DNA of 9,817 bases from Gammaproteobacteria bacterium (GTDB lineage: Bacteria; Pseudomonadota; Gammaproteobacteria; S144-34): the NCBI GenBank assembly GCA_015494165.1, contig WGBS01000295.1, positions 1 through 9,817 of the forward strand. Direction: 5' to 3'. The position numbers and the translations under genes were made by a program. The notes below the pieces were generated by a model that searched no databases, had not been told where the DNA came from, and worked only from the letters and a program-made list of their open reading frames with translations. Positions 1 through 5,105 of the stretch are shown here, piece after piece. The number at the start of each line of letters is the position of its first letter. Position 1 is the first letter of the stretch.

Positions 1-2
1 AC

Positions 3-122
3 CCGAAGGACTACTACGTGCCGGACGAGGGGCATCCGCTCCACAACTACCGGCAGGAGTACATGAAGACCGCCATGGAGCTGGTGGACGTGGCGCACGA
101 GCGCGTCGGCTCGCACCGCTGA
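3..122 (+). CDS. 3' end of an unidentified gene (partial)
   Basis: An open frame enters from the left edge and ends at TGA 120-122, giving the last 39 residues of a protein. The segment reads PKDYYVPDEGHPLHNYRQEY, then a charged helix ending VGSHR. Coding use fits the window, with G/C at most third positions. The DEGH near residue 8-11 has the spacing of the DxxH catalytic block found near the C-terminus of SGNH/GDSL hydrolases, and a helix follows it as in that family. This is only an inference from one short motif. A clear hairpin terminator starts 28 bp after the stop, which supports this being a genuine gene end. The identity needs the missing N-terminal part. Confidence 0.6.
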   Translation, partial: PKDYYVPDEGHPLHNYRQEYMKTAMELVDVAHERVGSHR

Positions 123-149
123 GCGCCCGCCGGCGCAGCGTTCCGGGAG

Positions 150-177
150 AGGCCGCCCTCGGGCGGCCTTTCTCTTT
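150..177 (+). terminator. Rho-independent terminator after the left-edge gene
   Basis: The stem AGGCCGCC (150-157) pairs with GGCGGCCT (162-169) around a CTCG tetraloop and is followed by TTCTCTTT (170-177). Flanking GAG/CTC bases can extend the stem. It lies 28 bp after the stop at 122, where a terminator for that gene is expected. The convergent gene to the right ends at 364, too far away to be its obvious user. Confidence 0.8.
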
Positions 178-186
178 GCCGGGAAT

Positions 187-213
187 CGGGAGGCGGGGAT
201 CGGGAGGCGAGGG
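187..213. repeat. G-rich 27-bp repeat, copy 1
   Basis: This 27-bp stretch contains CGGGAGGCG twice (187-195 and 201-209). It recurs at 261-287 with a single difference (A at 199 versus G at 273). It lies in the spacer between two convergent gene ends and has several GGG/GGGG runs, so it could form a G-quadruplex. Confidence 0.75.
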
Positions 214-256
214 CCCGTTTCCCGGTCGGGGCTGGAAGCTCCTCCCGCAATCGAGA

Positions 257-334
257 GTGACGGGAGGCGGGGGTCGGGAGGCGAGGGTTGGTGCGCGCTC
301 CGCGCGCGGCCGTTTCTTTCCCGTCTCCCGTCAC
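257..334. repeat. Imperfect inverted repeat, 15-bp arms
   Basis: GTGACGGGAGGCGGG (257-271) and CCCGTCTCCCGTCAC (320-334) are complementary at 14 of 15 positions, with a 48-bp loop between them. The non-coding stretch 178-363 therefore holds direct repeats of a CGGGAGGCG unit plus one inverted version. I see no open reading frame of convincing quality here. The two overlapping frames in this stretch have no recognisable product and unnatural composition. Confidence 0.6.
261..287. repeat. G-rich 27-bp repeat, copy 2
   Basis: This is the second copy of the repeat at 187-213, with 26 of 27 positions identical. It again contains CGGGAGGCG twice (261-269 and 275-283). Its left end also forms one arm of the inverted repeat described at 257-334. 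Confidence 0.75.
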
Positions 335-363
335 CCGCTCCCCGTAAACTCCTTTGGAGGGAC

Positions 364-1038
364 TCAGACCTCGGCCCACATGCGCACGAGGTTGGCGTAG
401 GCGGCCTGCACGCGGCGGGCGGGCCCGGCGGTCGGGTCCGCCTCGATCAGGGCGCGGCGCGCCTGATCGAGCTCGAACAGCACCTCGCGGCGCGCGGGGT
501 CGCGCACCAGGCTCTGCACCCAGGTGACGGCGACGAGGCGCTCGCCGCGCGTGACTTCGGCCACGCGGTGGCGGCTGGAGGAGGGGTAGAGCACGGCGTG
601 GCCGGCGGGAAGCTTCACCGCGCGCGGCCCGAAGGCGGTCTCGACGACGAGCTCGCCGCCGTCGTACTCCTCGGGCGGGTTGAGGAAGACCGTGACCGAG
701 ACGTCGGAACGGTAGCGCCCGCCGGGCGGCCCCATGACGGGGTCGTCGACGTGCTCGCCGTAGGCCATGCCAGCGCGGTAGCGCGCGTAGAAGGGCACTG
801 CGACCCGGTGCGGGAGCGCGGCGCTCAGGTAGAGCGGGTGGCGCGTGAGCGCGCCCATGACGATGCGGTTGAGCGTCTCGATGCGGCGGTCTCCAGGATC
901 GAGCTCCTCGTTGCGCTTGACGGGCCGGGCGGCCGCGCCGGCCGACAAGCGCCCGTCGACGAAGGGGGCGTCGGCGAGCAGGCGCCGCACGGTCTCGAGC
1001 CGCCCGGCGTCGAGCACCTCCGGAATCTCGACCAGCAT
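364..1038 (-). CDS. PKHD-type Fe(II)/2-oxoglutarate hydroxylase (PiuC/YbiX family)
   Basis: The 224-residue product matches the usual length of PiuC/YbiX proteins. It starts at ATG 1038, with AAGGAG about 10 nt upstream; the open frame runs further upstream, but that part looks non-coding. The double-stranded beta-helix core runs from about residue 75 to 175. The iron ligands read directly as H96 and D98 (in GEHVDD) and H157 (in SSRHRV). R167, ten residues on, is the expected 2-oxoglutarate carboxylate binder. The C-terminal helix ending NLVRMWAEV is typical of the family. Family members are predicted to hydroxylate an unknown substrate with Fe(II), 2OG and O2, and in several bacteria are linked to iron uptake (piuC). 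No TonB receptor gene lies beside it here, so the iron link is only by family. Confidence 0.93.
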   Translation of the reverse strand: MLVEIPEVLDAGRLETVRRLLADAPFVDGRLSAGAAARPVKRNEELDPGDRRIETLNRIVMGALTRHPLYLSAALPHRVAVPFYARYRAGMAYGEHVDDPVMGPPGGRYRSDVSVTVFLNPPEEYDGGELVVETAFGPRAVKLPAGHAVLYPSSSRHRVAEVTRGERLVAVTWVQSLVRDPARREVLFELDQARRALIEADPTAGPARRVQAAYANLVRMWAEV

Positions 1039-1060
1039 CGTTTCCCCGCTCCTTCCGCGG

Positions 1061-1089
1061 TTGCGCGTAGTGCGCGGAGCGCCTAGCTT
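1061..1089 (+). promoter_or_regulatory. Possible promoter of the 107-aa protein gene
   Basis: TTGCGC (1061-1066) and TAGCTT (1084-1089) are 17 bp apart on the plus strand. Each matches its consensus at only three of six positions. The -10 uses the same CCTAGCTTAGG element as the divergent minus-strand candidate, so the two promoters would overlap almost face to face. Confidence 0.3.
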
Positions 1090-1113
1090 AGGTGCGCGCC
1101 CGCTGCGCGGCAA
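1085..1113 (-). promoter_or_regulatory. Possible promoter of the PKHD hydroxylase gene
   Basis: Read on the minus strand, TTGCCG (1113-1108) and TAAGCT (1090-1085) are separated by exactly 17 bp. This is a moderate sigma70-like match, stronger in the -35 than the -10. The -10 lies inside the inverted repeat CCTA-GCT-TAGG (1082-1092). Confidence 0.35.
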
Positions 1114-1143
1114 CGACACGACATGGGTGAGGAAGGAGAGGGC

Positions 1144-1467
1144 ATGCGGCTGGACGTGATCGTGCAGGACCAGGTGTTCGGCGTCGAGGTGCCGGACGAG
1201 CTGCTGACCGAGGCCGAGGAGTTCTTCCGGCGCATGGACGCGGACATGGACCGCGGCTGGCAGGTCGGGCGCGAGTGGGTGGAGCGTCCGGACACGACCG
1301 TGCGCTGCCAGATCGCGGCCGACCGCCTGCTCACGGCGCTGCACACCGGCAACGAGGCCATGAAGGTGATGATGGCCGCCTACATCCTGGCGCGGATGCC
1401 GGGGGTGCGCGCCGTCGAGGTCGACACCGAGGGCAACCCCCTGGAGACGGCGCTCATCACGGCCTGA
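1144..1467 (+). CDS. Conserved-looking protein of unknown function, 107 aa
   Basis: I do not recognise this family. ATG 1144 is chosen over the in-frame ATG 1123 because GGAAGGAGAG (1131-1140) sits just before it at ideal spacing. The protein starts MRLDVIVQDQVFGVEVPDEL, a likely beta-hairpin. An amphipathic acidic helix follows (about residues 20-36), with a W-rich piece (GWQVGREWVERP) and a long helix with MKVMMAAYILARM around residues 72-86. It ends in a beta-strand, VRAVEVDTEGNP. There is no signal peptide or transmembrane span, so it should be a small soluble cytoplasmic protein. Its last 11 bp overlap the end of the convergent gene at 1457. It diverges from the PKHD hydroxylase across a 105-bp spacer. 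Confidence 0.8.
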   Translation: MRLDVIVQDQVFGVEVPDELLTEAEEFFRRMDADMDRGWQVGREWVERPDTTVRCQIAADRLLTALHTGNEAMKVMMAAYILARMPGVRAVEVDTEGNPLETALITA

Positions 1468-1834
1468 CGCCGAGCGCCTCGGCCAGCGCCGCCTCGTCCA
1501 CGGGCAGCGGCACCACCGCGAGGGCCGGCCAGCGCGGGCGCAGGCGCTCGGCATGGGGGATGCGCTCGCGCTCGGCGAGGGCGACGAGACGCGCCTCGGG
1601 CGCGTGGCGCTGCAGGGCTGCGATCAGCGACTCGAGGTTGCTGATCCGCGAGCCGTAGACCAGCCCGTAGTTGAATTCCGCCACCACCACGGCCGGCGTG
1701 AGCTCGCGCAGCAGGCCGAGGGCCTGGCGCATGGAGCCGGCCACCACGGGCTCGAAGCCGAGGCGGCGGAAGCTCGCCGTGAGGTCCGGGTAGCCGCCGA
1801 GCTCGATCACCTGCAGAAGCAGCGGCGCGCTCAC
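1457..1834 (-). CDS. Receiver-like (CheY-fold) protein of unknown function, 125 aa
   Basis: The start is GTG 1834, whose last two bases begin the stop of the upstream acetyltransferase gene (GTGA overlap), implying translational coupling. The pattern is alternating beta-strand and helix. Strand LLLQVIEL (5-12) is followed by an LGFEPVVAGS turn, then strand AVVVAEF (48-54), LVALAE (84-89) and AVVPLPVD (106-113), much like a response-regulator receiver domain. The position of the phosphorylated Asp at the end of the third strand holds E53, the N-terminal acidic pair is absent, and there is no Lys at the last strand. If the fold guess is right, this is a pseudo-receiver that cannot be phosphorylated normally. 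There is no output domain. The gene ends 11 bp inside the convergent gene. The fold is inferred from pattern only. Confidence 0.75.
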   Translation of the reverse strand: MSAPLLLQVIELGGYPDLTASFRRLGFEPVVAGSMRQALGLLRELTPAVVVAEFNYGLVYGSRISNLESLIAALQRHAPEARLVALAERERIPHAERLRPRWPALAVVPLPVDEAALAEALGVRP

Positions 1835-2352
1835 GGCCGCGCCTCCGGCAGCAGACGCTTCTCCATGCGCAGGTGGCGGATGGTACCGAAGAGCACGTGC
1901 CCCTCGCCCAGCACGCGGTAGCCGTGGCGGAGATAGAAGCCCGCGGCGGCCTCGCGCGCATCGAGCACCAGGCGCCGCAGGCCGAGGGCGCGGGCGCGGT
2001 CCTCGAGCGCGGCGAGCATGCGCCGGCCGAGGCCGCGGCCGCGCGCCTGGGGGGCGACGGCCATGTAGCGGATCTGGCCGGTCGCCTCGTCGAGGCGGTG
2101 CAGGCGGCCGACGGCGAGCGCCGTCCCGTCCGCGGCGGCGATCATCAGGTGCACGGCGCGCGCGTCATCGGCGTCGCGCTCGCTGCCGCGCGGCCTGCCC
2201 CAGGGCGCGCGCAGCACCGCCCAGCGCAGCTCCAGGTAGCGCTCCCAGGCCTCGCCGCCGGGCGCGACCTCGAGCAGCGGCTCAGGCGAAGACGACCCAG
2301 GTCGTGGCGATGTACTTGACACCCGCCTGGAGGGTGACGCCGCGGTGCTCAT
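1831..2352 (-). CDS. GNAT-family N-acetyltransferase
   Basis: The core GNAT fold runs from about residue 26 to 168 of the 173-residue frame. It has an N-terminal ELRWAVLRAPWG helix, strands VGRLH (81-85) and IRYMAVAP (94-101), then the acetyl-CoA pyrophosphate loop QARGRGLG (102-109) and its helix. The strand LRRLVLDA (125-132) and AAAGFYLRHGYRVLG (136-149) are the usual fourth-motif region. It transfers an acetyl group from acetyl-CoA to an amine; the substrate is unknown. The start is uncertain. ATG 2352 overlaps the upstream oxygenase gene by 71 bp and adds a Ser/Pro-rich tail with no family look. GTG 2322 is another option, and the domain itself begins near 2277. The stop at 1831 overlaps the next gene's GTG. 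Confidence 0.88.
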   Translation of the reverse strand: MSTAASPSRRVSSTSPRPGSSSPEPLLEVAPGGEAWERYLELRWAVLRAPWGRPRGSERDADDARAVHLMIAAADGTALAVGRLHRLDEATGQIRYMAVAPQARGRGLGRRMLAALEDRARALGLRRLVLDAREAAAGFYLRHGYRVLGEGHVLFGTIRHLRMEKRLLPEARP

Positions 2353-2917
2353 GGGTCCAGAAGGGCGGGAAAAGGAGGAGCTTTCCTTCCTCGGGCCGCA
2401 CGCGCACGTCCTGGTAGAGGAACTCGGTCTCGCCGCCCGGTCCCGGCACGTCGTTCAGGTACCACACGGCCACGAGCTGGCGCAGGGCGAAGGCGTGGCT
2501 GCCCCCGTCCACGTGCCAGTGGTAGTACTCGCCGGGGCGGGTGCGCTGGATGGCGTAGCCCATGTCACGGAAGGGCCCGCGGAAGAAGGGGAAGGCGCGC
2601 GAGAACTCCTCCAGCGCCCGCGCGAGCGAGGCGAAGAGGGCCCGGTCGATGTCCTTCCAGTGCGGCTTGCCGCTGACCACCAGGTCGGTGGAGCGCTTGA
2701 TGGCGCGGTCCTTGAGCGGGATCTGGCCGATGCGGCCCTCGTACTGCTCGTCCGGGTGCGCCTCGAAGCGGCGGATGGCCTCGCGGCAGACCGCGGGCGC
2801 GAGCGCGCCGCGCTGCTCGAAGATGAAGCTGAGCGGCTTCACCTCACGGATGGTGGGAAGCGCGGCGGGCGCGATGCGCGCCGCCTGCGTCTCGCTCTGG
2901 CGCTCGGGCTCGGACAT
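2282..2917 (-). CDS. Prolyl-4-hydroxylase-like Fe(II)/2OG oxygenase, 211 aa
   Basis: The product is a single-domain 2-oxoglutarate oxygenase. The iron-binding H135-V-D137 lies in YYHWHVDGGS, and strand LVAVWYLND (148-156) with GGETEFL (161-167) is the family's characteristic beta-hairpin. The distal H191 lies in FWTHEHRG and K201 follows ten residues later, the spacing of the His/Lys pair in prolyl 4-hydroxylases. This Lys-type 2OG anchor sets it apart from the Arg-type PKHD enzyme at 364-1038. The N-terminal 100 residues contain a predicted helical segment and the charged stretch QIPLKDRAIKRSTD. ATG 2917 is chosen because the upstream open frame is junk-like, although its ribosome site is weak. 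The substrate may be a protein side chain or small molecule and cannot be told from sequence. It is first gene of a unit with the GNAT and receiver-like genes. Confidence 0.9.
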   Translation of the reverse strand: MSEPERQSETQAARIAPAALPTIREVKPLSFIFEQRGALAPAVCREAIRRFEAHPDEQYEGRIGQIPLKDRAIKRSTDLVVSGKPHWKDIDRALFASLARALEEFSRAFPFFRGPFRDMGYAIQRTRPGEYYHWHVDGGSHAFALRQLVAVWYLNDVPGPGGETEFLYQDVRVRPEEGKLLLFPPFWTHEHRGVTLQAGVKYIATTWVVFA

Positions 2918-2958
2918 GGGGGCTCGCCGCTCGCTCGTGCTCCGCTCCTGGTGCGCGC

Positions 2959-2967
2959 ATTGTAGCA
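2959..2967 (-). promoter_or_regulatory. Extended -10 promoter for the oxygenase-GNAT unit
   Basis: On the minus strand the sequence TGC-TACAAT (2967-2959) is an extended -10 element with five of six matches to TATAAT. It lies about 42 bp before the oxygenase ATG at 2917. No good -35 is visible 16-18 bp upstream, which is tolerable for an extended -10. It makes the oxygenase gene independent of the Sfum_1244-type gene ending at 3004. Confidence 0.55.
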
Positions 2968-3003
2968 GCCCGCCGCATGCGCGACGGGCCGCCCGCGGGG
3001 GCG

Positions 3004-4050
3004 CTAGAGCTGCGCCTCGGCGACGAGGGCGTCGAGACGCGCCGGGCGCACGAGCTCGCCCGCGGCGTGGAGCTCGAGCATGCGGCGGCCGATGCGCGAC
3101 CAGTGCTCGGTGCCGGCCTCGAGGGCGCGGCGCAGGCCCGCGGCCCCGCCCCCGGCGTGCCAGCGCTCGTAGGCCTCGCGCAGGGCCGGGAAGATCTCGC
3201 CGCGCAGGCCCGCCATGCTCGCCATGAGGAAGTGCAGACGCGCCGGCTGCGGGTCCTCGAGCAGCGCCGGCAGCGTGGAGAGGCAATCGGCGAGGTTGTC
3301 GCGCACGGCGCGCGCGAGCAGCTCGGCGCGCCCGCCGGCGACGTCCGCCAGCATGCGCTCCCAGCCCTCGCCGAGGATACGGCCGGCGCGCACCTCGCCG
3401 ATCTCGTGCAGGAGGACGGTCTCGAGCTGGTCCTCGGCCATGCGCTCGAGCGCCCCCTCGGTGTCGCGCTCGAGCGGATAGCAGGCCGCCGCACGCCCCA
3501 TGGCGTTGTCGGGGCAGCGGCTGAAGCGCCAGGCCTCGATGCGCTCCCACAGGAGCTGGCGCAGCGCCGCCTTGCGCAGGAACACCGTCCCGCCCTGGCT
3601 CATGGCGGGGGGCGCCTGCAGGTCGCGCGCGTACTCGTGGTCGGAGACCAGCACCGTGCAGCCGTCGATCTCGTGGCGCCGCGCCAGCCGTCCGAGGAAG
3701 AAGTGCGGGCGCATCCCGCGCCCATAGCCGCCGCTGTAGACCAGGCCCTCGGGCACCAGCGCCTCGTTGGCGGCCTCGGTCTCGAAGGGGTCCACCTCGC
3801 CGCCGTCCACGGGGAGCGGCTCGTAGGGCGCGTCCTCGAGCTCGCGCCAGCGCCGCTCACGCTCGCGGACCCACTCGCCCACCGCGCGGTTGGGGAGGGC
3901 GGCGCCGTAAGGGTAGCCCTTCTCCCACCGGTAGAGCTCGCGCATCTTCATGAGGTAGGTGCAGAGCGTGAGGTCGCCCGCGTGGCGGGCGTCGCAGATG
4001 TCGCAGTTGCGCTGGACCGTGGCGCGCAGCCGCTCGAGATCGGTGGCCAT
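3004..4050 (-). CDS. Sfum_1244-type protein of unknown function, 348 aa
   Basis: I recognise the overall pattern as the family named after Syntrophobacter Sfum_1244 (DUF6866-like); this is from memory and needs a profile search. The N-terminus has a conserved-looking block, QRNCDICDARHAGDLTLCTY (13-32), with three Cys and one His that could bind a metal. It is followed by MKMRELYRWEKG. A middle region, GMRPHFFLGRLARRHEIDG (112-130), leads to VLVSDHEYARDL. The C-terminal half is helical and contains LLHEIGEVRAG (213-223), where H215, E216 and E219 resemble, but do not match, a metalloprotease HExxH. No signal peptide or membrane span is seen. ATG 4050 has AGGAA five nt upstream and a good promoter. 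Its function is unknown. Confidence 0.88.
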   Translation of the reverse strand: MATDLERLRATVQRNCDICDARHAGDLTLCTYLMKMRELYRWEKGYPYGAALPNRAVGEWVRERERRWRELEDAPYEPLPVDGGEVDPFETEAANEALVPEGLVYSGGYGRGMRPHFFLGRLARRHEIDGCTVLVSDHEYARDLQAPPAMSQGGTVFLRKAALRQLLWERIEAWRFSRCPDNAMGRAAACYPLERDTEGALERMAEDQLETVLLHEIGEVRAGRILGEGWERMLADVAGGRAELLARAVRDNLADCLSTLPALLEDPQPARLHFLMASMAGLRGEIFPALREAYERWHAGGGAAGLRRALEAGTEHWSRIGRRMLELHAAGELVRPARLDALVAEAQL

Positions 4051-4083
4051 GGAATTTCCTAGCGTTTCGCTCTGTTATTGGGC

Positions 4084-4112
4084 ATCCTAGCACGGGCCCC
4101 GCGGGGTGTCAC
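4084..4112 (-). promoter_or_regulatory. Sigma70-like promoter of the Sfum_1244-type gene
   Basis: Read on the minus strand, GTGACA (4112-4107) and TAGGAT (4089-4084) are separated by exactly 17 bp, with five and four matches to the consensus. The start codon at 4050 would lie about 27 bp after the predicted transcript start. The spacer contains the perfect 10-bp palindrome CCCCGCGGGG (4097-4106), a possible operator. Confidence 0.65.
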
Positions 4113-4150
4113 GGCGCCCGCCCGCCGCATCCCCAGCGCGCGTGCGGGCT

Positions 4151-4178
4151 TTGTGCGCGCGGGCCTTCGTGCTCAAAT
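4151..4178 (+). promoter_or_regulatory. Possible promoter of the 203-aa helical protein gene
   Basis: TTGTGC (4151-4156) and TCAAAT (4173-4178) are 16 bp apart. CTCAAATAT is the only AT-rich island before the gene. The match is weak, and a start at about 4185 would give a short leader before ATG 4219 but would exclude the upstream ATG 4192 as a comfortable start. Confidence 0.35.
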
Positions 4179-4218
4179 ATGCGCCCGCCGCATGGCGGAT
4201 GGTCCGAGGTCGGCTGCG

Positions 4219-4830
4219 ATGGTGCGAGTCCGTACACGCTGGAAGAACCGTCCCGGCCCCCGCAGCCTCGAGGAGGCGGCCGGGGTGCTGGCCTTCAACC
4301 TGTGGCGCATCGCCTGCCAGGGCGTGCTCGACATCGAGAATGAGGGCTTCCAGACCGACACCCAGCGCCAGCGCCTCGACATCATCGCCGAGTTCCTCGC
4401 CTTCCTGGTGCACCTCACCGACCGCATGGTCTACGGCCGCCTCGACGAGGAGGCGCGCCAGCGCTTCATCACGGCGCTGGCGCTGCGCAGCGTCGACATC
4501 CTGGTGGACAACCTGAAGGACGTGTGCGGGCCCGGGGAGTACCGCCAGGAGGCGATCGCGCGCATGAACGAGCGCTTCGCCGACTACGCGGCCTACGGCT
4601 ACGACGAGAAGGAGGGGCCGGGCTTCGGCTTCCGTCGCCGCTTCGGCGACCTGGTGCAGGCGCTGGTTGGCCCCAAGGACCGCCAGTGGGTGCAGAGCTA
4701 CGTGATCGACGTCGGCGCCCCGGAGGTGGTGGATCACCTGCGCAAGGCCGTGCGGGGCATCCTCACGCAGATCGAGTCGGCCCAGGGCGGAAAGGCGCCG
4801 GACGCCGCGGGGGCGCCCGGCGCCTCCTGA
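4219..4830 (+). CDS. Conserved-looking helical protein of unknown function, 203 aa
   Basis: I do not recognise the family. ATG 4219 is preferred because CGAGG (4205-4209) lies nine nt before it; ATG 4192 in the same frame has no ribosome site and would add nine residues. After a basic N-terminus (RVRTRWKNRPGPRS) the protein looks almost wholly helical. FNLWRIACQGVLDIENEGF (26-44) leads to a helix IIAEFLAFLVHLTDRMVYG (55-73), then ITALALRSVDILVDNL (84-99). An aromatic/acidic stretch follows (FADYAAYGYDEKEGPGFGF), then a last helical part to about residue 188 and a Gly/Ala-rich tail. The hydrophobic helices are amphipathic rather than clear membrane spans. It diverges from the Sfum_1244-type gene and converges, 15 bp apart, with the small gene at 4846. 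Confidence 0.82.
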   Translation: MVRVRTRWKNRPGPRSLEEAAGVLAFNLWRIACQGVLDIENEGFQTDTQRQRLDIIAEFLAFLVHLTDRMVYGRLDEEARQRFITALALRSVDILVDNLKDVCGPGEYRQEAIARMNERFADYAAYGYDEKEGPGFGFRRRFGDLVQALVGPKDRQWVQSYVIDVGAPEVVDHLRKAVRGILTQIESAQGGKAPDAAGAPGAS

Positions 4831-4845
4831 GCGCGGGCGGCGGGT

Positions 4846-5049
4846 TCAGGCCGAGGCCTTGATCCAGGCCTCGTAGCCGTCGGTCTTGCCCTCGAGGCCG
4901 TCCTTGTAGCCGGCCTCCCAGGCCTCCGTGATGCGCTGCTCCTCGCGCTTCGGCAGGTGCAGGTAGCCCGACTGCCAGCCCAGGATGTACTCCGGGTCCA
5001 CGCCCGCCTCTTCCATCTTCTTCGAGGTCTCGTAGTAGGTCTTGTCCAT
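4846..5049 (-). CDS. Small protein with repeated W-x-x-GY motifs, 67 aa
   Basis: The start ATG 5049 is preceded by GAGGAG at about 9 nt, a strong ribosome site that sits in the perfect palindrome TCCTCGAGGA (5059-5068). The 67-residue product begins MDKTYYETSKKMEEAGVDPEY. It contains two similar units, LGWQSGYLHLP (23-33) and AWEAGYKDGLEG (43-54), and then a third tryptophan in YEAWIKASA. The GYxxGLxG spacing recalls the ribosome modulation factor RMF, but the rest of RMF is absent, so that is only a resemblance. It is soluble, charged and probably nucleic-acid or protein binding at most by analogy. It follows the TrpD-like gene by 56 bp on the same strand with no clear terminator, so the two are probably cotranscribed. 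Confidence 0.8.
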   Translation of the reverse strand: MDKTYYETSKKMEEAGVDPEYILGWQSGYLHLPKREEQRITEAWEAGYKDGLEGKTDGYEAWIKASA

Positions 5050-5105
5050 CGTCGCTTCTCCTCGAGGATGCGCCTGTCGTTGAAGGGGAAACCGGGTCGG
5101 CCGGC

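Noticed and set aside
213..300. The two short frames crossing 176-400 and 47-379 as possible small genes
   Set aside because: They overlap the repeat spacer and the terminator, lack ribosome sites and have composition dictated by the repeats.
2918..3550. Upstream extension of the oxygenase frame across the Sfum_1244-type gene end
   Set aside because: The extension is Arg/Ala/Gly-rich and antisense-like in composition; the real domain begins near ATG 2917, which also has a promoter.
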